Assembly (NCBI GenBank): GCA_016584305.1 | Contig: JACEEZ010022900.1 | Location: 202,501 to 266,500, forward strand | Length of the DNA: 64,000 bases | Reading direction: 5' to 3' | From: Chionoecetes opilio | Lineage: Eukaryota; Arthropoda; Malacostraca; Decapoda; Majidae | Shown here: positions 56,166-64,000 of the stretch, piece after piece | Numbering within the stretch: the stretch's first letter is position 1 | How the letters are laid out: each line of letters opens with the position of its first letter | Made by a program: the position numbers and the translations under genes | Notes under the pieces: generated by a model | The model's database searches: none | Told to the model about the DNA's origin: nothing | What the model saw: only the letters and a program-made list of their open reading frames with translations

Positions 56166-58287
56166 CTAGTGACGGTTAGCCGATCTAAGTTTTTGCCGAT
56201 AGTCCAGAGGTCGCGGAGATTCAGTGCCAGAGTCATTGCGATCAAGCGGAGACTCTTTATCGGTCACGGCATCAGGACGAGGCGCATTAGTTGTTCTGAG
56301 GCTATCAACATGAACAACTTGAGTGGTATCTTGAAGAGGATCTAAGATTCTGAATTTGTGACCATGAAGTTTAGCAACCACTAAATAAGAACCAGTAAAT
56401 TTAGCAGTGAGCTTCGAATGGCGTTCAGGGGTAGTTCGCATGACTGTGTCACCAACGTCAATAGTGACAGGCTGGGCACGCTTGTGTTGTTGATAGATAA
56501 CCTCCGCTCTCGAGGCTTGCAGTTTGTCACGTACCGCGGTGTGTAATTTTACTAAAGCCGTGCAACTGAGTCTTAGCATAATCATCCACCGAGTACAATG
56601 GTGCGGGGCGCTGAGCGATTAAGTCGTAGGGAAGACGTTTTTCGTGCCCGTAGATAATGTAGTGTGGTGTCTTTCCAGTAGGGCTGTTTGAGGCATCATT
56701 AATGGAAGCTGCTACTTGAGGCAACCAATCTTCCCAAGCCTCATGAATAGAGCCAACGACATGTCGCAGAATCTCGAGAATTTTCCTGTTGACATGCTCA
56801 ACCAAACCATTTGAGGCCGCGTGGTAAATGACCGTGAAAGTTTGAGTAATGTCATACTGGTGACAAATCGCTTCCAGGACTCCATTCTTGAATCCTATTC
56901 CATTATCAGACACAATCACTCGAGGGGTTGTGTAGGGGCAGAAAACATGCGTCACTAAGGCATGAGCAACTGCATCCGCAGACTTATTAGGTAGTGGCGC
57001 CAAGATGACAAAGCGACTGAAGCGATCAATGCAGACAAGAACATACGTAGAGCCTTGATGGCTACGAGGAAGCTGCAGAAGATCTATCGCAATGGTATCC
57101 CATGGGCCGTCAGGGGTTGGGTACTCCAGGATAGGGGCTGGTATATTAACAGCACCTTTGTGTTGTGCGCAGGAAAGGCACTGTGCGACGTGACGCTCAA
57201 CGTCGACTCGCATAGTTTGCCAGTAGTATTTCTGTCGGGCAGCAGCTAGACATCTATCGCGACCAGGGTGGCCAGCATGAGGAACCTCATGGAGCAAGTG
57301 AAGCACAACGTCCTTATAAACATCAGGAATGACTAACTGGTGAACACGTCTCTGCGCAATCACAGTGTCACGAAGTAAAACACCATCATCAGACAATGAG
57401 AATTTAGACAAAGGCAGGGGCATGCGTGGAAGAGTGGAATCATCGCCGGATTCGAGGGCATAGATGACTTTAGACCACTGGTCGTCTTTACGTTGTTCAT
57501 CACGTAACTGATCAAGGGACAGGTTAGGAAGTACAGCAACAGGGGCTACAGGTATATTACGCGACAATGAATCAGCAACAACATTAAAGCGCCCTGGCAA
57601 GTACTTGAATGTTGGCGAAAACTCGAGTATCGTCAGATACCAACGAGCGAGGCGCCCATTGAGGTTTTTACCCTTGAATAAGTCAGTCACAGGAGCGTGA
57701 TCGGTGAAAACTTGAATAGGGTAGTCAAAGATAATGTCCCTGAAATGCTTGAGAGCCCAGACCACGGCAAGGGCTTCGAGATGAGTGACTGAGTAGCGAG
57801 ATTCAGCATCGTTCAAGACGCGACTGGCAAACGCAATGACATGGTTCTTACCTCTGTCATCTGGCTGCATAAGAACAGCCCCAAGGCCTAGAGCAGATGC
57901 GTCCGTGCAGAGAACGAATGCTCCAGAAAAGTCTGGAAAGTTATGAACAGGACCATTGCATAAGGCACGCTTTAAAGCATTGAAACTCTGTTCTTGCGCT
58001 GGGCTCCATTGAAAAGGAGCATCCTTCTTCAAGAGTCTGTTTAAAGGGGACGCTACCGACGAAAAACCTTTTATGAAGGAGCGATAGTAGCCCGCAAGAC
58101 TAAGAAAGGAGCGTACATTTTTCGTAGACTTTGGCGTAGGGAATTTTTTTACCGCTCTAACTTTAGTGTCCACCGTGTGAATACCATCTCGATCCAAGAT
58201 ATGACCAAGGAACTGGATTCGAGATTTCAGAAATTCACACTTTGCAAGTTTTACTTTGAGACCTGCCTCATGCAGTTTTCCGAACAC
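56166..58287 (-). pseudogene. Ty3/gypsy pol: RT end, RNase H and integrase
   Basis: The main frame (586 codons) holds the RT end (LGHILDRDGIH, FLSLAGYYRSFI), RNase H (LCTDASALGLGAVLMQ, TDHAPVTDL), then integrase with the zinc-binding pair (HPGRDRCLAAARQKYYW, CLSCAQHKG) and the core (IAIDLLQLP, VSDNGIGF, NGLVEHVNR), giving D, D and E. A frameshift near 56540-56580 shifts the C-terminal domain (VGDTVMRTTPERHSKL, then VAKLHGHKFRILDP) into the second frame, which ends at 56166. Nearly intact and so fairly young. Its integrase is close to the relic at 10.5-12 kb. Confidence 0.95.
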
Positions 58288-59176
58288 TGCTTTGAGTTGA
58301 GAGATATCTTTGTCGCCATATCTTTGCTAACGATAATTATATCGTCCAAATAAGTGAAAACACTTTTACCTAGCATGCCTGAAAACAAGGAATTGATCAT
58401 CCTTTGAAAGGTAGGAGGTGCATTTTTCAATCCAAAGGGCATACGTAACCATTCGTAATGTCCGGACGGGGTAGAGAATGCAGTGACCTCACGAGAGCGC
58501 TCGTCAAGAGGTACTTGCCAATAGCCTGAAACTAGGTCGAGGCTAGAGAAAATAGTGTTATTACGTCCAATGCTTTGTAAAAGGTCACTTAAGAGAAGCA
58601 GAGGATAATGATCCGAAACCGTTACATCATTGACCCGACGAAAGTCAATGACTGGTCGCCATGACGCGTCTTTCTTTGGGACGAGGAACAAAGGCGAGTT
58701 CCAAGGAGACTGGGATTCCTGAATAACACCTTGCTCGCACATGTCGTGTATCATGCCATCAACTATAGCTCTTTGGCTATGAGGCAACCTGTAGGAAGGT
58801 GTGTACACAAGATTTGTATCAGGCTGTAAGTGTATGACGTGAGACGCATGATCTGTAACTCCTAAACGCTCATCAGGTAGCGCTATAACCTGGCGAAATT
58901 GTGCAAGAGTTTGAAGGAGTTCATCTTTGCCGTCAGGATAGTCAGTAACACGTACAAAAGGCTTAAGACGCTCAACAACGTCAGCCTGGGAAGCCTGAGA
59001 AGACTCATTCTGCAAGGCCGAAATAGAAGCCACAGGAAGTAGTGGTGGGCTGTCCTGAACAGGATTATCGTAAACCTGAAAATTGCTCATGAAAGTACCA
59101 TTTTTAACTGTAATTGATGCACCCGTGTTATTGAGAACAAGGACATCTGTGATATGACCAGGGCGCACGGTACATA
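58251..59176 (-). pseudogene. Ty3/gypsy pol: reverse transcriptase palm and fingers
   Basis: Minus-strand frame with YRLPHSQRAIVDGMI, SPLFLVPKKDASWRPVIDFR, FSSLDLVSGYWQVPL, GLKNAPPTFQRMIN and the catalytic FTYLDDIIIVSKD (YLDD). It copies the element RNA. The frame is shifted relative to the next pol part near 58287-58300, and its upstream end reads into a MITE at 59177, so it has no start of its own. Confidence 0.94.
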
Positions 59177-59359
59177 AGGCATTTTCTGCGGGGGATTTTT
59201 GGTTGCAATCGGAAAATTTTCTATTGCAAACGGTCACAACAACAACAACAAATGATTGCGGGTTGGGCCAATCATCTTCCCTGGATGGTTGAACAGGGAT
59301 CGAAATTTGAGCAACCGAAATTTTTTCGGTTGCAATCAGGATCCCCGCAGAAAACGCCT
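59177..59359. mobile_element. Small MITE inserted in the gypsy element between protease and RT
   Basis: AGGCATTTTCTGCGGGG at 59177 and its near complement CCCCGCAGAAAACGCCT to 59359, followed inward by GGTTGCAATC on both sides, form inverted repeats of about 40 bases. Length about 183 bp. Flanks suggest TA-type targets but are not decisive. Confidence 0.8.
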
Positions 59360-60419
59360 ATAGAGTAGACTCGAGGCCAAGGCGATTGATGCGCATATTT
59401 TCACTTAGGCACAAAACATCGCTGCCTATAGGAGCCTCAGAGACACGAACAGGCAAGCGATCAGCTGTACGGGAAGGAATTATTTGGTTACCCAGTAAAA
59501 TAGCTGAAACGTAAGGCCATTGATGAGAAAAACGGCGCGATTCATCGTTGCGCTGAGGCGAACATTGTGAGGAGGAGCGCTCCGTATTTAGATTGGTCGC
59601 TGGCATGCAAGGAGGAGGCGGAGCACGAAGCAAAGGTGCCGCTTCAGTCATGGCAGGAAGAAAACGTCCATTGAACGAAAGAGCGCTTTGACTTGGCTGT
59701 ATATCAATACCATGCAGCGTAAGCGAGCCAAGACCAAGCCAATCATGGCAAGGTAATGCAAAACCACGCACTACATAGAAATCGGCATGGAAAGAAGATG
59801 ACTCAGCAAGACGAACTGGGAGTGATACAACCCCTAAAATCGTCAGAGCAGAACCTTCAACGCCGGAAAGATGAAAATGCGAAGGTTGGAGGTGAAAACC
59901 ATCAACAGGAATACTAGTTTGTAATTCAAAAAATGCAGTTTCAGATAAAACATTAACGTAAGAACCTGTGTCCACTCCCAAAGACAGACGGGACTTACCA
60001 ATGTGCACTTGCATCGTCAAAAGAGGGTGCTGAGAGCAAGCGGCGACGACAGAACTGACCACAGACTGTGAACATGGCAAAGAGAATGACGGAGTATCAG
60101 TCGTGGGGGGTCGCCGCTGCATGTGAGCATTATCTAATCCGGTCCGGCAGGCCTGCAGCGCGAAACTCCCCGACTGAGGAAGTGAAGAGTGCACCTGTGA
60201 AGCACGTCTGTCACGCATATTGAGAAGCGTGAAGCAGTCATCTGAACCGTGGCCACCAAAACCGTGAACGACACAGAACAGAGAACCACCACGTTTATTA
60301 AAGGAGCGAGAAGGCTGCGACCTCGGGGAGGGAAGCAATGGAGGAGGACGCGTAGCGGCGTCTGAGTAAGAGCGAGCTGAAGCGTTGTCGCGAGAATGAG
60401 AGGAAGGGGGGTGGAACAA
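59360..60419 (-). pseudogene. Ty3/gypsy gag end and aspartic protease
   Basis: The frame contains a proline/serine-rich part, a CVVHGFGGHGSDDC motif (a modified zinc knuckle, C-H-C type) and the protease active site SLGVDTGSYVNVLS with the DTG triad. The frame ends in the MITE at 59359. It would process the polyprotein. Confidence 0.88.
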
Positions 60420-60814
60420 GATGGAACATGATAACTGTTATTTAGAAGGCCAGGCTGAAACGCACTTGCCAACATCATCCTTGCCGCTCGTGAATCTGGT
60501 ACAAGTTGGCTACGCACAAAGGCAATTTTGTCGAGATCCAACACCAAGCTTGAATTACGCATTAAGTCCTCGCATAATCTAAGAAAATTGAGCGCCGAAT
60601 AGGAAGGATCCTCCCCAGAAAAACGTTTGACAAGGGGGTCCTGGTGTATAGTTTTAATGGTTGGAGTAAGTGACGGTGCAGCCACCGGCGGGGCATGCAA
60701 CTCAGGATCATTAGGAGCCATAGTGAATGGGAGTTCCTGAACTGAACCGAAAGGAACAACAGTGCGTGATCGCAACACTCTGACGAAATCAGCGTCCTCG
60801 TGAACCATAGGCAA
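60134..60814 (-). pseudogene. Ty3/gypsy gag N-terminal part
   Basis: The frame from 60814 reads PLVKRFSGEDPSYSALNFLR then LCEDLMRNSSLV and FVRSQLVPDSRAARMM, a capsid-like region of a gypsy gag. It shifts out of frame relative to the protease frame near 60400 (either programmed or a mutation). Confidence 0.8.
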
Positions 60815-62290
60815 AAACCAGAAACGCTAGTATATACACAGAGAGAAAAGCAAATCAGGCACAAAAGTAGCCAGGGAAACTATGGTATGGCGAGTGGTAT
60901 CCCGTGAGGGAGAAGGAAAACGGGAACGCACAAGGAAAATGGGAAGATTAACTGAAAGAAGACTACTGTGCGATAGGATAAAGGCTCACAAGCAACAGAG
61001 GGCAAGGCCTAATGTGAGGGTCATGGAGAAAGAAAGAAAACACAGCAGTAACATATGACACGGAAATAAATACTGCAAGTGAGCTGAAAGACCCTACAAA
61101 AAAAAATGATATATATATAAACTAAATGGAAATAAATATAAATATACCTAATCTAATATACACATATACAAATATACAAGCCTGTGACGAAGCACAGCAT
61201 GGAAGGTCTGAAAAACACACTCTCGTAACTGCAGAAAGTCATATGTATCCAGTCAGTCACCTGGAGGAATGTGGGTGATGGGCGCCGTTCAAGCGTTTCC
61301 GAGAGGAGGGAGGCTTGCGAACAGCGGCGCGGGGGAAGGGGGGAGAGAGGAGGGCAGGCGGCTGGGCTGTGGTGGGGGTGGGCTGGCAGACCACGTGGGA
61401 CGAATCCTTGACCTGCCAGGAAGGTCAGGGGGAGGGGGGATGCGCGTCAGGTCACTCTTGGCGCGGTGGGCACAAAAAGATAAGCCGGTCAGGCCTTGTC
61501 TCGCAGCCAGAGGGGGGGGGGGGGGTTGAACACGTGTTAGTGAATCGGGTGATGCCTGGGCCAATCACAGGCGAGCACAGGGAAGGGAGCCTGACGACAG
61601 CCGGGCACAACTACGCCATGAAAAAAAAAAATGGCGTGACAAAGTATTTTCTCGAAGACAAAGCACTGGAATCTACACTAAAAAAAATCACACAAAACTG
61701 CACTCACAAAAGTTAAGAGGCCAAGAAAAATAACGCACTGGCTAGAGAAAAATACCACAAAAATGTCCGCATGGTATATAATGAAAATGACGAAAAAAAA
61801 ATCACAAAATAACCTTACCAACGGAACACTCGTAAATCACGCGTAACGAAGTACTGTAGGGCTTGGGGCGCGATGACGAGGTCGAGGGCAGGAATGGAAC
61901 CGCAGGGAGCGGCACGCTGGAGACGTCTGAAGAAGGCGCTGCAGGAGGCGAAGCACGGGCGTGGAAGGAAGGCCAAACAGCAGACAGAAGCTAGCCGACG
62001 GAGGACGGCGTGGCTGGACAGCAGAGCACAGCAGCAGGCGATGTAGGTGGAGCCGAAGTAGGGCTGCGAGGCTAGACAGCAGGATTAGAACCGGCAGGAG
62101 CAAACCGAAGGGAACAGCACAGGCGTCGTGGATGGAAAGTCAATCGCGGGAGACGACGACAGGTAGTTGCAGCCAATATTAAGCGGCACAGGACAGCAGC
62201 AATCGTGAAAGTGGCCACGAGGTCCCTCGTGGCTCGACCAGCAACACACACACATATGAAAAGGCAACACACGAACCAAGACCACCGTTG
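60815..62290 (-). other. Leader region of the gypsy element
   Basis: About 1.4 kb between the primer-binding site and gag, GC-rich at 61260-62240. Open frames here (for example 61315-61716) have composition-driven, non-conserved sequence and I do not call them genes. Confidence 0.5.
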
Positions 62291-62300
62291 ACTGCCGCCA
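62284..62300 (-). promoter_or_regulatory. Putative primer-binding site
   Basis: One base after the LTR end, the minus strand reads TGGCGGCAGTCAACGGT, beginning with TGG (complement of a tRNA CCA end), as expected for reverse-transcription priming. The tRNA was not identified with confidence; a serine tRNA is possible. Confidence 0.5.
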
Positions 62301-62301
62301 A

Positions 62302-62370
62302 TGTTATGGTGACTTATAGCTTGTTGTCCTCGTAGTCACCGTGGTAGGATTGGTTGTAGGTAGCGGGGCG
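62302..62370 (-). repeat. LTR-end remnant of the gypsy element (5' side)
   Basis: Direct repeat of 55064-55132. The rest of this LTR is replaced by the MULE-like sequence that follows. Confidence 0.65.
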
Positions 62371-62399
62371 GGGTTACAGGACGTAATGCACCATCTCCT

Positions 62400-62515
62400 G
62401 AATGCACCAGACCGAATGCACCACCAGCCTAGTTTGAATGCACCAACTTTGTAGTCTGAATGCACCAGACCGAATGCACCACCAGCCTAGTATGAATGCA
62501 CCGACTTTGTAGTCC
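62400..62515. repeat. Two 58-bp tandem units rich in GAATGCACCA
   Basis: Units 62400-62457 and 62458-62515 differ at few positions. Each has GAATGCACC three times. Probably the terminal region of the MULE. Confidence 0.92.
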
Positions 62516-62689
62516 GAATGTAGTAATAAATGGAAGTCTCGCATCATACAGCAAGTCTTTATTATTCTTTATTACGATTTTAAAATGCTGCACTGCCCTG
62601 TTAGACAATTAAAATACAATAGAAACATTTAAAAGTACGATCGTCATACACTATCAGTTATTGTTTACCAGCAGTAGGATACTTAATCT
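62516..62689. other. 3' non-coding part of the MULE
   Basis: AT-rich. The minus strand has AATAAAGAATAATAAAGAC near 62550-62570, a candidate polyadenylation signal. Confidence 0.4.
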
Positions 62690-64000
62690 TCTCCATGGTC
62701 TGCTAATTCGCTGCATTTCCTCAGGTACTTGGATGTAATAATGTCGTGGTTTTCATAATCTGTCCACAGTTGCTTAAGCTTTTGCTGCTTAGAGTGGGTT
62801 TTCTTACTCTGGATCCTACATATTTTCTTGTGCATGATAAGCCTTACTTGTAGAGGGAGCAACTTTGTCTCGTCATAGTGTATTTATTAGCAGGTAGAGG
62901 TTCATCCTTTTAGTGGGGGAGTTGTGATTTAGACGATGGTGCCAACCCTCAACTTCATTATTCGTCCTTACTACTCTCTTGTATGTTGACCAATTAGAAG
63001 GTGGACGTGATGCGCTGGTTATCCACGTCTTTTTGAGGTAGTTGAGGAGTTTATGGAGCTTCTGTGCTTGAGCAGTCTGAGCCTGAGGGCATCTGTCTTT
63101 CAGCTGGTTAAAGTATTATTGATATGGGAGGCTGGAAGGTGGGGCAGTGCCATCAAATCTCGTATGTAATTACGGACAGGAAGTTGGTGAACATATGCTG
63201 AGCATAGTCCATATTCCTTAACTCTGTTGTACACAGCTTGTGCCCAGTGAAACCAGCACCCAAACACAGGAACATCCGGTAGAGACTTATGAAGAGCACT
63301 CCACAAAGCCCGTTCAAAATCTACTACAATCTCTTCAACCATGATGTTGGATGGGAGAAGTTCCATAATAGCACCCAGGATAGCCGTGTAATCTGTGGTC
63401 TTTCGTTGGGACATAACTACAAATAATAGCGGAACCTGCTTTGTGCAATCACCAGACTTGATGTAGCTGTGAATGCTGACAAGCTGTACAAATGGCTCCC
63501 TGACAACTTAAAAAGTTCCATCAATGAACCAGATCTTGGACTTGCTCAGGAAGGAAAGCTGGAGAGAAGCAAATATCAAGTGACGGTGACGTCACCTTCA
63601 TGGTGAATATCTCGTTGAAGAAAATCACTTGGGATATGAGCAGTAGCAATCTCGAATTCCAAATCAGTTGGATGCTTTGGTCGCAGCTGTTGTCGGGCAC
63701 GGTTGGCAGTTCTCTGCAGGTTGGATACTTTTGGCAGTTGAACTTCATCAGTTGCATGTGTCAGTAGTGTATCTGTAACAATCTTCCCAGAAGATTTATA
63801 GATATCTTCCCTGGCTGCTGCTTTAACCAGAGATATGGCTTGTGCTCGAATTTGTGCCCCTGGGTTGCCTCCGTGGTTGTGTTCCTTGGGACCTCTGGTG
63901 AAGGTGTTACCTTGCTGACTGACACTAGCAAAACACCTGTTCTTCTTTGTACGGACGCTGCAGATCCATGACGTTGATACCGACGTTACCCGCTTTTTGA
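62690..64000 (-). pseudogene. MULE transposase (FLYWCH/MULE type), broken, open at the window edge
   Basis: From the right edge the minus strand reads LPEQVQDLVH, then WFIDGTF (the first catalytic Asp of the DDE core) interrupted by a stop, then REPFVQLVSIHSY and VPLLFVVMSQRKTTDYTAIL. It continues with VVDFERALWSAL, VFGCWFHWAQAVYNRVKEYG and IRDLMALPHLP. Past 63100, in another frame, RTNNEVEGWHHRLN follows, the conserved C-terminal motif of MULE transposases. Several stops and shifts mean it is dead. The N-terminal part continues beyond 64000. Confidence 0.88.

Noticed and set aside
61269..61716. GC-rich frames in the gypsy leader, both strands
   Set aside because: Overlapping open frames caused by high GC; Gly/Arg/Pro-rich translations without family features.

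Overview
The window is nuclear DNA of an animal. Its only convincing host gene has at least ten phase-compatible exons with GT/AG borders spread over 25 kb. The surrounding sequence is dense with long (GT)n, (GA)n and (AT)n tracts and with Helitrons, hAT, pogo/mariner, piggyBac-like, MULE, Ty3/gypsy, non-LTR and tRNA-SINE copies. This mix, with TTAC-tailed LINEs and ZBED5- and ZMYM1-like hAT relics, suggests an arthropod, most likely a decapod crustacean such as a crab. The taxon is inference; there is no ribosomal or mitochondrial marker here.

Layout. 0-9 kb: a truncated hAT (BED finger) gene, microsatellites, a Helitron, a tRNA-SINE and a ZMYM1-type hAT relic. 9-12 kb: a broken gypsy element with integrase and an envelope-like (F-type) relic, hit twice by the same tRNA-SINE. 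12-19 kb: MITEs, two LINE 3' ends that begin at GT tracts, a SINE, and a TTAA-type transposon whose reading frame contains a 17-bp minisatellite. 19-26 kb: MITEs and two Helitrons facing each other. 26-51.5 kb (+ strand): the host gene, with an N-terminal membrane anchor and then a long acidic, serine-rich chain of unrecognised family. A candidate first exon lies at 2.3 kb. The 12.5-kb intron between 34,999 and 47,509 holds the most unusual object of the window, a 4-kb element with 290-bp terminal inverted repeats (36,850-40,820). It encodes a FEN1/XPG-like nuclease with a Cys-rich tail and contains a further palindrome with 725-bp arms. A second, decayed and inverted-duplicated member of the same nuclease family lies beside it. 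52-64 kb: 3' UTR, AT-rich repeats, a minus-strand gypsy element (gag, protease, RT, RNase H, integrase) broken by frameshifts and a MITE, and a MULE transposase pseudogene running off the window end.

Most open frames are relics of mobile elements. The host gene is supported by exon phase continuity, not by a recognised domain. Family assignments are from motif recognition only; no search was run.
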